Positions 27,179-35,430 of a stretch of 64,000 nucleotides of DNA are shown here, piece after piece (positions within the stretch are counted from its first letter, which is position 1; each line of letters opens with the position of its first letter). Under the pieces are notes generated by a model that saw only the letters and a program-made list of their open reading frames with translations, had not been told where the DNA came from and did not search any database. This stretch comes from an uncultured Clostridia bacterium. GTDB lineage: Bacteria; Bacillota; Clostridia; TANB77; CAG-508. The position numbers and the translations under genes were made by a program. Where the stretch lies: the NCBI GenBank assembly GCA_934149165.1, contig CAKPDY010000004.1:1-64000 (forward strand), given 5' to 3'.

Positions 27179-27373
27179 TTATAAATTAAACATAGTTTTA
27201 ACAGTACTAAATAAAGTACTAATTTCCTTAATTACCATTGTTAATACAATAACAAGTCCTGCTAAAGTTGTCATCATTGCCTGATCCTCTCTACCTGCTT
27301 TTGCTAAAACTTGGTGTAATACCGCTACTAAAATTCCAACTCCTGCAATTTTAAATAATAAATCAATATTCAT
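27179..27373 (-). CDS. spoIIIAC: Stage III sporulation protein AC
   Basis: Seen: 64 residues: LLFKIAGVGILVAVLHQVL, then KAGREDQAMMTTLAGLVIVL and a final membrane segment. This is the full usual length and almost the consensus of the family. Family knowledge: two-pass membrane subunit of the channel complex. 46 nt separate it from spoIIIAD; both follow spoIIIAB in the operon. Confidence 0.95.
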   Translation of the reverse strand: MNIDLLFKIAGVGILVAVLHQVLAKAGREDQAMMTTLAGLVIVLTMVIKEISTLFSTVKTMFNL

Positions 27374-27425
27374 AAATCTTTATTATTCCTTTCCTGCCAT
27401 AGCTTTTTATTGCTAACAGCTCATT

Positions 27426-27935
27426 TTATATAAGTACAATAACTATAACCAAACCAACTATTGCACCTAATTTTTTATACATTTTTTCATTTTTATTTTT
27501 TTCATCTACTGCATCTACAATCTGTTGTTCTACAAACTCTGAAACTAATTTTATTTGATTAATTTGTCCTTCTATATCAGTTCTTCCTAACAATTTTCCT
27601 AATGGTTTTAAACTATTTATATCTTCTTGCTTTAAATTTTCTGAATTTCTTTGCAATGCATCTTCCCAAGCTTCTGATGGCATCATATTATTTAAATTTT
27701 TTACTGTATCTGAAAAAATTTTTCCTGTTGTTCCTTTAATTTTTTCAGATATTTCTTCAAAAGTTTCTGAAATTGTATCACAAGAAAAATTAACCTTTAT
27801 TTCAAATATATTTAATGCATTTTTTAAATCTTTTAATATTTGCAATCTATTAGTATATTTTTTTGAAATTAAAAATCCTATAATTGTGCTTGTACAAAAC
27901 ACAATTATTAACAATATTAACTTAACTATGTACAT
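27426..27935 (-). CDS. spoIIIAB: Stage III sporulation protein AB
   Basis: Seen: 169 residues from ATG 27935 with AGAGGTG 6 nt upstream; the in-frame GTG at 27944 lies in that site. N-terminal membrane segment, a helical soluble region (TNRLQILKDLKNALNIFEIK, LKPLGKLLGRTDIEGQINQI), and a C-terminal membrane segment after KNEKMYKKLG. Family knowledge: SpoIIIAB has a GspF-like fold and is a membrane component near the ATPase SpoIIIAA. Confidence 0.92.
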   Translation of the reverse strand: MYIVKLILLIIVFCTSTIIGFLISKKYTNRLQILKDLKNALNIFEIKVNFSCDTISETFEEISEKIKGTTGKIFSDTVKNLNNMMPSEAWEDALQRNSENLKQEDINSLKPLGKLLGRTDIEGQINQIKLVSEFVEQQIVDAVDEKNKNEKMYKKLGAIVGLVIVIVLI

Positions 27936-27999
27936 AGTTTTCACCTCTATATAATATATTCTTGCTTTTTAATTTTTAGAACTTTAATTTCACTTTATA

Positions 28000-28911
28000 T
28001 TATGCAATATTAGTTATTATATTTTTTATTTTTCCTTTTTCCTTTGAATCTAAAAAAATTATTTTTTCAAAAATTCCTAAATTAATAATTTTATTAATTT
28101 CAGGATTATATTTTAAATCTTGAATATTATCCCCATGTGCAGTAAAAATGCCCTTAACCCCTGAGCAAATAGCATAATTAATAACTTCACTATCATCTTT
28201 ATTTCCAATTTCATCTGCAACAATAACTTGTGGTGCAAGTGACCTTACAGCCATTTTTATACCTATAGTTTTTGGCACATTATCTAACACATCTGTTCTA
28301 ATTCCCACATCATTTTGTGGAATTCCTCTATGCATAGCAGCAATTTCTCCTCTTTCATCAATTACAGATACATTAACACCTTTAAAATTAATTTCTGGAA
28401 TACCGTTACTTATTTTATTAACAATATCTCTTAATATAGTAGTTTTTCCTGCCCCTGGAGGTGATACTATAAGTGTATTAAATACCGTATTTTTTGATAT
28501 ATCTATTATATATTTTAATAATTGAACTGATGCATCTTTTATTTCTTTTGATATTCTTATATTTAATGAACAAATATTATTTATATTTGTAACTTTACCT
28601 TCTTTTATTACAACACTTCCACTAATTCCTACTCTATGCCCACCCGGAATTGTTAAAAAACCTCCACATATTTGATTTTGATATGTATATATTGAATTAC
28701 TACAAAAACTCTGTAATATGTTCAAAATTTCATCTGTACTTATATAATGTTTTAGTACAACTTCATTTGCTCCCATTTTTAAAATAACTGGTTTATTAAC
28801 CCTAATTCGTATTTCTTCTATTTTCTCTAAATTTACACTTTTAATAGCTTGTACTAAATCATATGGAAAATTTTTCAATATTGTATTTTTTAATAATTCT
28901 TCTTTTTGCAT
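28000..28911 (-). CDS. spoIIIAA: Stage III sporulation protein AA, ATPase
   Basis: Seen: 303 residues from ATG 28911 (AAGGAG 11 nt upstream; ATG 28932 overlaps that site). Walker A SPPGAGKTT is near 150-158, Walker B VIVADEIG near 220, and GGHRVGISG near 90. Family knowledge: secretion-type ATPase that powers the mother cell-forespore channel; first gene of the operon, normally sigma-E dependent. A GCATATT element on the minus strand (29059-29065) resembles a sigma-E -35, but I see no convincing -10 after it. Confidence 0.93.
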   Translation of the reverse strand: MQKEELLKNTILKNFPYDLVQAIKSVNLEKIEEIRIRVNKPVILKMGANEVVLKHYISTDEILNILQSFCSNSIYTYQNQICGGFLTIPGGHRVGISGSVVIKEGKVTNINNICSLNIRISKEIKDASVQLLKYIIDISKNTVFNTLIVSPPGAGKTTILRDIVNKISNGIPEINFKGVNVSVIDERGEIAAMHRGIPQNDVGIRTDVLDNVPKTIGIKMAVRSLAPQVIVADEIGNKDDSEVINYAICSGVKGIFTAHGDNIQDLKYNPEINKIINLGIFEKIIFLDSKEKGKIKNIITNIA

Positions 28912-29217
28912 AACTATTTTTTCTCCTTCCATAATTTGCTACATATTATCAATTTTTATTATTATTAAATTTTTGTTACAGTTTACTGCATACTTTAGAA
29001 TTTTAAAATTTTGAACTGCAACAAATTTCAATTTATTTTATTACATTACTATAATTATAATATGCCATATTATATTACTTTAGAATTAAAATTTTAAAAA
29101 AAGACTACACAAAATTTAATAAATATGGTAAAATGTTCATATTGAAATAAATTTAACAGTGAAGCACACAAATTTAAATTACAAAAATGCTTCACATATA
29201 AAAAGGAGGAATTAACT

Positions 29218-29943
29218 ATGTCAGGACATAGCAAATGGCATAATATAGCAGCCAAAAAAGGAAAAGCAGATGCCGCAAGAGGAAAAGTATTTACAAAACT
29301 AGGAAGAGAATTATTAGTGGCAGTAAAACAAGGTGGACCTGATCCATCTGGTAACTCTAAATTAAAAGATGTAATAGCAAAATGCAAAGCAGCAAATATG
29401 CCAAATGATACAATAAATAATGCAATAAAAAAAGCTTCTGGAGCAGGAAATACCGCAAATTACGAAGAAGTAACTTATGAGGGTTATGGACCAAATGGTG
29501 TGGCTGTTATAGTTGAAGGAAGTACAGATAATAAAAACAGAACAGCAGCAGATGTTCGCCATGCATTTGATAAATCAGGAGGAAACTTAGGAACTTCAGG
29601 TTGTGTATCTTATATGTTTAACAAAAAAGGAGTAATTGTTATAGATAAAGAAACAGTTAAAATATCTGAAGATGATTTAATGATGCTTGCATTAGAAAGT
29701 GGTGCAGAAGATTTTTCAGCTGAAGATGAAGTATATGAGATAACAACTTCTCCAGAAGATTTTTCAAACGTTCGTGAAAAATTAGAAGAACAAGGCTTAG
29801 AATTCTTAGAAGCAGAAGTTCAAATGGTTCCAACTACATACACATCATTAGATGAACACGGAGCTGCAAAAATGCAAAGATTTTTAGATATGTTAGATGA
29901 TTTAGACGATGTTACAAATGTTTACCATAACTGGGAAGAATAG
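29218..29943 (+). CDS. yebC: YebC/PmpR-family translation or transcription factor
   Basis: Seen: 241 residues, AAAAAGGAGG 8 nt before ATG 29218. The start MSGHSKWHNIAAKKGKADAA is the family hallmark, followed by KLGRELLVAVKQGGPDPSGN, YEEVTYEGYGPNGVAVIVE and the acidic C-terminal part. Family knowledge: YebC/TACO1 proteins help translation of difficult (e.g. proline-rich) sequences and some were described as DNA-binding regulators. Divergent from spoIIIA, transcribed alone, with a good terminator shared with the spoIIID 3' end. Confidence 0.96.
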   Translation: MSGHSKWHNIAAKKGKADAARGKVFTKLGRELLVAVKQGGPDPSGNSKLKDVIAKCKAANMPNDTINNAIKKASGAGNTANYEEVTYEGYGPNGVAVIVEGSTDNKNRTAADVRHAFDKSGGNLGTSGCVSYMFNKKGVIVIDKETVKISEDDLMMLALESGAEDFSAEDEVYEITTSPEDFSNVREKLEEQGLEFLEAEVQMVPTTYTSLDEHGAAKMQRFLDMLDDLDDVTNVYHNWEE

Positions 29944-29972
29944 TTTTTTATAATTTATATAAATATTAAACA

Positions 29973-30013
29973 AAGAGTGTAAGTTAAGTACAATACTTAA
30001 ACTTACACTCTTA
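29973..30013. terminator. Bidirectional terminator, yebC / spoIIID
   Basis: AGAGTGTAAGTT and AACTTACACTCT pair, with A and T runs outside on both strands. It serves yebC on the plus strand and the spoIIID 3' half on the minus strand. Confidence 0.8.
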
Positions 30014-30019
30014 TTATAT

Positions 30020-30165
30020 TTACTTTAAATGACTATATTTCATTTTAGTTGCCATACCACCTCTTATGTGTCTCTCTGCTTTATTTTCATCTAAAATTTC
30101 TCTAACTTCTCCTGCTAAACTTGGGTTTATCTTAAGTAATCTTTCACTTACGTCTTTATGTACTG
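30020..30165 (-). pseudogene. spoIIID: spoIIID, 3' half (separated by intervening element)
   Basis: Seen: with no start codon of its own, the minus strand reads VHKDVSERLLKINPSLAGEV, REILDENKAERHIRGGMATK and MKYSHLK, stop at 30020. This is the C-terminal half of SpoIIID, including its RHxRGG signature. The 7-bp core (30159-30165) is its first recognisable sequence. Joining to 36018-36133 through the core gives 255 nt, 84 residues, one open frame. Family knowledge: SpoIIID is the mother-cell DNA-binding regulator acting between sigma-E and sigma-K. Inference: silent until the element is excised. Confidence 0.92.
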
Positions 30166-31820
30166 ATGTTACTTTCTGTAACGGTAGATTTTTCGTTATT
30201 TACGTTGTTATTATTGTTTTTATTATTCTCGCTATTTGTGTTGTTGGAATTGTTTTCGTTATTTTCACTATTATAAATATCCTCGAACCTTGTTACTACT
30301 GGTTCGTTTGTTCCTATTTCATTTAATAATTTAAGTCTTACTTCAATATTGCTATCTGAATCCACTTCAATTACATCAATAATTGTTTTTAACATTGCAT
30401 TTGTAATTGTTTGATTATTTAAAATATCATCTACAGTATTAATTGTTTTGCTTAACTCTTTTTGAAGTACATCTTTTTCTTTTATTTCTGATGTAATTAA
30501 TTTTAACTCTCTTTCCAATCTTGCAATATCTTCATTTAAAGGATTTGTGTATTTCTTCAATTCCTGAATATTAATTACTTCATTTTGAAACATTTCCATA
30601 TATTTTTGTTTTTTTACTGTTACTTTTTCAATTTCTTGTAAAAGACTTTCTTCACTTCTTTCATTTGTTTCTCTTAACTTTGTAATTTTTTCAAATTCTT
30701 TTTCTACAGATTTCATAAAGTTCTTTTTATTTGATATTATACTTTTTAAATATATTTTAATTGCATTTAACAATTCTTCTTCATCTATTGTAGTTGTATT
30801 AGGGCAATGATTTACTCCCATAGAATTTCTTCCACTACATACCCATCTTATATATTTTTTTCCATCTGCTGAATACTTTCTTTTCATTCTTCTAAATGAA
30901 TAACCACAATGTTTGCAATATATAAGTGTGCTAAATACATATTCTGTTTTTTCTCTTTTATTATTTAACTTAAATTCACTAGACCTTTGTTCCAAAAGGG
31001 CTTGTGCTCTATTAAATAATTCATCTGATATTATTCTCATTTCAGGTGTTTCAACAACTATCCATTCTTCTTCTGGCAGTTCTTTTCTTGTTCCTGTTAT
31101 AAAGTCTATTACTTCTGATTTTTTATTTGTTACTCTACCTGTATATATTGGATTTTTAAGTATTCTCACAATAGATGTTTGTACCCATTTGGATTTAGTT
31201 TTCTTTGTTCTTATACCTCTGTCATTTAAATTCCATGCAATTTTAGTTGTACCAAAACCTTTATATACATAACTTTCAAATATTTCTTTTACAATTTTTG
31301 CTTCTTCTTCATTTATTTTTAAAGTATATCTTTCATCTGGAATTTTATCATACCCAAATACTAAGTTTGGTACTCTTCCTTTTTGCGCAGTAATATCTTT
31401 TCCAAATTTAACCCTTTTAGACATATTAGCACTTTCTTGTTGTGCCATTGCTCCTAAAATTGTTAATATAAATTCAGAACCGCCTTCCATTATTTCTCCA
31501 TTATTTAAGAAATCAACTTCAATACCATATGATTTTAATTCTCTTATACTTTGTAATAAATCCACAGTATTTCTAGCAAAACGGCTTACATCTTTTACTA
31601 CTACTTTATCAAATTTTTTAAGCTTAGCGTCTTGCATCATTTGCTGAAATTGTTTTCTGTGTTTTATTTGTTTTCCTGATATTCCTTCATCTGCATATAA
31701 CTTGTACAATTCATATCCGTTCTTTTTTGTAAATTCATTAAAAAATTCTATTTGCTTTTCAAATGATTCTACTTGTGATTCCTTTTCAGTTGATACTCTT
31801 GCATATGCTGCAATTTTCAT
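30156..31820 (-). CDS. Large serine recombinase
   Basis: Seen: 554 residues from ATG 31820. The start was chosen because transcription should begin near 31861, so an upstream ATG at 31877 lies inside the -10 and one at 31853 would be almost leaderless. Catalytic Ser10 in YARVSTEKESQ; resolvase motifs LYADEGISGK and KDVSRFARN; recombinase domain RVPNLVFGYDKIPDERY to KNPIYTGRV; zinc ribbon YCKHCGYSFRR with CSGRN and NHCPN; a coiled coil; then a poly-Asn tail. The stop codon TAA (30156-30158) is supplied by the host spoIIID sequence just past the core. In the excised circle the frame would run on for about eight more residues (HGCNTLER). Role: integration and excision of the element. Confidence 0.95.
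   Translation of the reverse strand: MKIAAYARVSTEKESQVESFEKQIEFFNEFTKKNGYELYKLYADEGISGKQIKHRKQFQQMMQDAKLKKFDKVVVKDVSRFARNTVDLLQSIRELKSYGIEVDFLNNGEIMEGGSEFILTILGAMAQQESANMSKRVKFGKDITAQKGRVPNLVFGYDKIPDERYTLKINEEEAKIVKEIFESYVYKGFGTTKIAWNLNDRGIRTKKTKSKWVQTSIVRILKNPIYTGRVTNKKSEVIDFITGTRKELPEEEWIVVETPEMRIISDELFNRAQALLEQRSSEFKLNNKREKTEYVFSTLIYCKHCGYSFRRMKRKYSADGKKYIRWVCSGRNSMGVNHCPNTTTIDEEELLNAIKIYLKSIISNKKNFMKSVEKEFEKITKLRETNERSEESLLQEIEKVTVKKQKYMEMFQNEVINIQELKKYTNPLNEDIARLERELKLITSEIKEKDVLQKELSKTINTVDDILNNQTITNAMLKTIIDVIEVDSDSNIEVRLKLLNEIGTNEPVVTRFEDIYNSENNENNSNNTNSENNKNNNNNVNNEKSTVTESNIST
30159..30187. other. Left attachment junction of the spoIIID element
   Basis: Core TGTACTG (30159-30165) followed by a 23-nt element arm (30165-30187) ending AACGGTAG. 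The arm is an imperfect inverted copy (19 of 23) of 35991-36013 at the other end. Confidence 0.85.
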
Positions 31821-31867
31821 AACATCACTACTTTCTTTTTTCTGTTTCGTCATTTTCGTTCTGTTAC

Positions 31868-31896
31868 ATTTTAGCATATCGATTTTATTTTTTCAA
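31868..31896 (-). promoter_or_regulatory. Promoter of the serine recombinase
   Basis: Minus strand TTGAAA (31891-31896), 17-bp spacer, TAAAAT (31868-31873) preceded by TGC (extended -10). This is sigma-A type; no sigma-E type promoter was recognised here. Confidence 0.7.
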
Positions 31897-31906
31897 TATA
31901 AAAGTA

Positions 31907-31936
31907 GAAAAAAACTACTCCATTGTTTTGGAATAG
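31907..31936 (-). terminator. Terminator of the 31950-32696 gene
   Basis: Minus strand CTATTCCA and TGGAGTAG pair around a 6-nt loop, then TTTTTTT. It isolates the recombinase from upstream transcription. Confidence 0.75.
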
Positions 31937-31949
31937 TAATTTAACTTTT

Positions 31950-32696
31950 TTAATTAATTTTTTTATATTCTCCATTTATTACTTGATATTTTCCGTCACC
32001 TTTATAATTATAAATCGCAAAATCTATGTCTTCTATTGAAAACTCTCGTTCTTCTGTAATATTATTTAAAAAGATATAACCATCATCTTCAAAAGCCTCA
32101 TATATATGTCCTTCTTTTTTATATTCACTGTTTCTTTTATTCTCTTGTTCTTTTAAATCAACTGTTTTTTTACTTGCTAAATTTATTACTTCTTCTTTTA
32201 AATCTGTTCTTACTTTTATACTTCCATCTGCTTTATATTGAAAAATTATATCTTCATTTTCAAATCCTTTTGGAACTTTATCTCCTAACATAATTAAATG
32301 TTCAATTTTTCCATTTTCAAATTTATCAATACTATAAGTTGGATTATCTGTAGGTCCATTTGCAATAAATTGTTTTCTATATAAAGTACCTTCTTTCTCT
32401 GCTAATTCTAAAATACTATTATCTATTGCATCACTTAATTCATCACGATATTTAATATCTGCACTCCATCTAGATATTCCAATATTAGCTGCTACATTAT
32501 CTTCCATAAAATTCTGATAATCCCAATACTTACTATATTTGTTTTCTTTATTTGTATCTATAACATTTTTATTTCCATTGTTTTCAAAATATTCTTTTAA
32601 TTCACTGATAAATTTATTCACAAAATCGAATAAAGTAGTTTCTTCAGGCAAATCTTTACCTAAATTTTTTATGTCAAAATCATTTAATAAGTTCAT
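31950..32696 (-). CDS. Unknown protein, 248 residues, element cargo
   Basis: Seen: ATG 32696 with AAAGAGG upstream; acidic and Asn/Lys-rich, no signal peptide or membrane segment. Begins MNLLNDFDIKNLGKDLPEET; the middle has YWDYQNFMEDNVAANIGISR; the C-terminal part (YEAFEDDGYIFLNNITEERE to INGEYKKIN) could be a small beta domain. It has its own terminator. I do not recognise a family. Position between the recombinase and the nuclease-like gene suggests cargo of the element. Immunity protein or regulator are possible roles but unsupported. Confidence 0.6.
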   Translation of the reverse strand: MNLLNDFDIKNLGKDLPEETTLFDFVNKFISELKEYFENNGNKNVIDTNKENKYSKYWDYQNFMEDNVAANIGISRWSADIKYRDELSDAIDNSILELAEKEGTLYRKQFIANGPTDNPTYSIDKFENGKIEHLIMLGDKVPKGFENEDIIFQYKADGSIKVRTDLKEEVINLASKKTVDLKEQENKRNSEYKKEGHIYEAFEDDGYIFLNNITEEREFSIEDIDFAIYNYKGDGKYQVINGEYKKIN

Positions 32697-32871
32697 ATCT
32701 ATAATAGACCTCTTTCTATAAAATATTGTTTGGAAAATTTTAGAATCATTATATTGATAAAAATTAAGAATAAAAATTAATTGATTAAAATTTATATTCT
32801 TATACTAGCATAATTTTCTTTAACTTACAATACTTTTATAAAACTTTTCATTATATTTTCTTTAAACAATT

Positions 32872-33411
32872 TTATTCTACTAATTTACTCTCTCCTGTAG
32901 CATAATCTATAATTACACCAGGCTGTACATTATAAATATAAACATAAAAGCATATGCCTTTCCCCTTATCTTCTACAGATTTTGCTTCTATAGTTATCCC
33001 ACTTGCAACTTTATTTTCCCCTTCATATATTGGTATTATTTTATCAAGTGATTTTCTGCTTTCATTTTCCTTTGGCATTGTTTCTTCTTTATTTGAGTTT
33101 GCAAATGCAACTCCACATCTTCCATACTCATCTAAATCACTATAAATTTCAAATGAATCGGTTGTGAAATATTTCTCATTAAAATTTGGTATATTATTAT
33201 TTATTGTTACATATGGCTCTGTTGAATATTCTGGAATAGTATCTAATGTATATGATGAAATTGTTGGTTGAGTGTTTATATTATTTTCATTATATTTATT
33301 GTTTGTATATACATAAATCCCTATAGCAATAATTAACACAAAAAATATTACAGCTAAAACTTGCTTAATTTTAATATTTTTATTTGAATTATTTTTATTT
33401 TTTTCTTTCAT
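32872..33411 (-). CDS. DNA/RNA non-specific endonuclease-like protein lacking its catalytic core
   Basis: Seen: 179 residues from ATG 33411 (CGGAG 7 nt upstream). N-terminal membrane segment (about 18-36). Then EPYVTINNNIPNFNEKYFTT, SYSDLDEYGRCGVA-type sequence (IYSDLDEYGRCGVAFAN) and MPKENESRKS, the start of a secreted non-specific nuclease domain. It jumps directly to IPIYEGENKVASGITIEAKS, CFYVYIYNVQPGVIIDYATG, which in the family lies near the C-terminus. The ~100-residue segment with the DRGH active site is missing, yet the frame is intact. Inference: an in-frame internal deletion giving an inactive or repurposed protein, facing outside the cell. Confidence 0.7.
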   Translation of the reverse strand: MKEKNKNNSNKNIKIKQVLAVIFFVLIIAIGIYVYTNNKYNENNINTQPTISSYTLDTIPEYSTEPYVTINNNIPNFNEKYFTTDSFEIYSDLDEYGRCGVAFANSNKEETMPKENESRKSLDKIIPIYEGENKVASGITIEAKSVEDKGKGICFYVYIYNVQPGVIIDYATGESKLVE

Positions 33412-33468
33412 AAACTTCTCCGATTTATTTTCTATTATTTTGAGTAGTCCTATATAATACATTAACTT

Positions 33469-35040
33469 TTAATTATCTGTACTTATATATTGTTGCCTAC
33501 TACTTGTAGGTTTACTTGGTATTGTTCTTTTTAATTTTTTATTTTCTAAAAGCATATTTATATATTTTTCTCTAAATCCTCTTACATTTTTATACCCAAA
33601 GAAATTTGCAATTTCTTTTAAACTCTTTGGCTCTTTGCAAAAATTAATTATATCTTCTTGTATTGTTTCATTTTTATTAACTTGTGCATTAACTTGTGCA
33701 TTAACTTGTGCATTAACTTGTGCATTAACTTGTGCATTAATATTTTTTTGATTATTATTTAATGTTTCAGGATATAATTCTGGATATTCTCCATTATAAA
33801 ATGTAACAACAAAATCTTCTCTTTCATTAACAAATATAGGTTCTGGCAATTTAGCTTCTTTCATTTTATCTTCCATAGTCGAAATTCCGGTATGTCTATT
33901 TTCAATTATACCACCTAATATTTCTAATAATTTTACAATAGTTTCATTTCTTACTTCCATTGCTTTTCTTGTTTTTAATAATTCTAAAGTATTTGATCCA
34001 TACAAATTTCCAACATTTCTAAATTCAATTCTGTCCTTATATATAGTAACCATACTATATACGCCTGTTTTTAAATCACTATAATCTCTATGAATAATCA
34101 TATTAGCTATAGCTTCTCTTAGTGCATCCATCGGATATTGTGTTATATCTGTTCTAAGTCCTGTTTTATCACTAATAATAACCTTAACCTTCATATTCCT
34201 ACTTATAAAACTTATTGTTTCTTGATACATTTCAGCTATATTGCCTTCAATTCTTTTATTATCATCAAATCTTTGTCCAACTTCTCCCAAATTAGCAACC
34301 TCAAATCCAGGAATTACAATTGCTGCAACAAACCATTGTGGAAAGAACCTTTGTGGATATATACCAAAAACCATTACACCAGCAACAGTAGGAAATATTT
34401 TATCTTCCACTTGTGTTAAAGCTCCATATTGCAATAATATTTCTTCATCACTAAATTCCGCAAATTTAGGCTTGTCTATTTTAGCATTCACTATAAATTT
34501 ATTTAAAAGATTTTCATCTAAATCTTTTATTGTTGCTCTCGTAACAGCTTTCAAATCATCTTTTACATTTTCTCTATATGAAATACACTTATATATTTCA
34601 TATTCAGTCATATGGTCATCTCTATCACCAATTCTTGTATACGCTCCATTATGCAATCCTTTTGGTTTATAATAACATGGCTTATTTCTTTGATTTAATG
34701 CATCAACTCTAACAGCAACAACATTTTTATCTTCTATATTTATTATATTTATTTCAGGTCTTATAACTGGTTCAAATTCCGTACTACACAAATTAGTTAT
34801 ATTTTTTTGTAAATCATTTGCATCATAAACTCCAACTACCTCAAAAGTAGTTTTATTCTTATGCTTTTTTTCTTCAACACCAAATAATATAACTCCTCCA
34901 ATTGTATTTGAAAAACTAGAAATAGTATCATAATATTTATCTGGTTTTCCAGCATTTGCTGTTTTTGTTTCAATACAAATGGTTTCTGTTTGCTTTTCAT
35001 TTAATTCTTGAATCATTCCTAAAACATCTTCTTTATTCAT
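33469..35040 (-). CDS. AlbA_2 (Schlafen-like) / RecG-C-type ATP-binding protein
   Basis: Seen: 523 residues from ATG 35040 (GAGGAG 9 nt upstream). N-terminal AlbA_2 domain: ETICIETKTANAGKPDKYYD, ISSFSNTIGGVILFGVEE, YYKPKGLHNGAYTRIGDRD. The central part ends with PMDALREAIANMIIHRDYSD, the motif of the HATPase_c_4-type region. Then a linker with Asn-Ala-Gln-Val repeated five times, and a C-terminal winged-helix-like region (KSLKEIANFFGYKNVRGFRE). Family knowledge: such proteins are common regulators or defence-associated proteins on mobile elements. Next to the nuclease-like gene, start 7 nt from the preceding frame's region; likely element cargo. Confidence 0.8.
   Translation of the reverse strand: MNKEDVLGMIQELNEKQTETICIETKTANAGKPDKYYDTISSFSNTIGGVILFGVEEKKHKNKTTFEVVGVYDANDLQKNITNLCSTEFEPVIRPEINIINIEDKNVVAVRVDALNQRNKPCYYKPKGLHNGAYTRIGDRDDHMTEYEIYKCISYRENVKDDLKAVTRATIKDLDENLLNKFIVNAKIDKPKFAEFSDEEILLQYGALTQVEDKIFPTVAGVMVFGIYPQRFFPQWFVAAIVIPGFEVANLGEVGQRFDDNKRIEGNIAEMYQETISFISRNMKVKVIISDKTGLRTDITQYPMDALREAIANMIIHRDYSDLKTGVYSMVTIYKDRIEFRNVGNLYGSNTLELLKTRKAMEVRNETIVKLLEILGGIIENRHTGISTMEDKMKEAKLPEPIFVNEREDFVVTFYNGEYPELYPETLNNNQKNINAQVNAQVNAQVNAQVNAQVNKNETIQEDIINFCKEPKSLKEIANFFGYKNVRGFREKYINMLLENKKLKRTIPSKPTSSRQQYISTDN
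33681..33740 (-). repeat. Five perfect 12-bp tandem repeats inside the AlbA_2 gene
   Basis: CTTGTGCATTAA occurs five times without a mismatch (33681-33740), encoding NAQV x5 on the minus strand. The unit is a multiple of three, so copy-number change keeps the frame. Confidence 0.95.
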
Positions 35041-35220
35041 CCTAGAAATCTCCTCTATCTGTTTTTTTAATAATTTTATCATATTTATCTTATTTATTCT
35101 ACATTGATTATAAATTTTTTTAAATATTATATATCTTTTACATTGATATATTTTTATTTTATATTATTTACAAAACTAATATAAAAACATACATATTAAT
35201 ATTTATTAAAAAAATTAATT

Positions 35221-35406
35221 TTATAATTTCAATTCATCATCTTCCAATACCTCGTGAGAATTTTGATAAGAACTTGAATCTTTATAATCAAATATTATCT
35301 TATTATCATTCTCAACTAAATTATAAGCAAGACTTCCCGCGAATGCTTGTACAATTTGTTCTTCAGTATTAGGATTTATAAACGTAATCTTCAAACCCTT
35401 TTTCAA
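35221..35406 (-). CDS. Small protein, 61 residues, element cargo
   Basis: Seen: TTG 35406 closely follows GGAAGGTGAG; the frame could also begin further upstream at 35430 in the Lys/Arg-rich stretch. Reads KKGLKITFINPNTEEQIVQA, FAGSLAYNLVENDNKI and an acidic end (EVLEDDELKL). No membrane segment. It does not resemble a family I can name. As the smallest intact gene of a serine-recombinase element it is one candidate for a recombination directionality factor, but nothing in the sequence proves this. Confidence 0.55.
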   Translation of the reverse strand: MKKGLKITFINPNTEEQIVQAFAGSLAYNLVENDNKIIFDYKDSSSYQNSHEVLEDDELKL

Positions 35407-35430
35407 AACTCTCACCTTCCTTCTTTTCAA

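Noticed and set aside
28960..29030. Fourth copy of the rny/RNase J upstream motif before spoIIIAA
   Set aside because: Only the AAACTGTAACA part matches; the AAAAGTGTT half is missing.
29059..29120. Sigma-E promoter of spoIIIA
   Set aside because: A -35-like GCATATT is present but no matching -10 at the right distance.
33681..33740. Tandem repeat as a CRISPR or intergenic repeat
   Set aside because: Units are 12 bp, adjacent, and inside an open coding frame encoding NAQV; no spacers.
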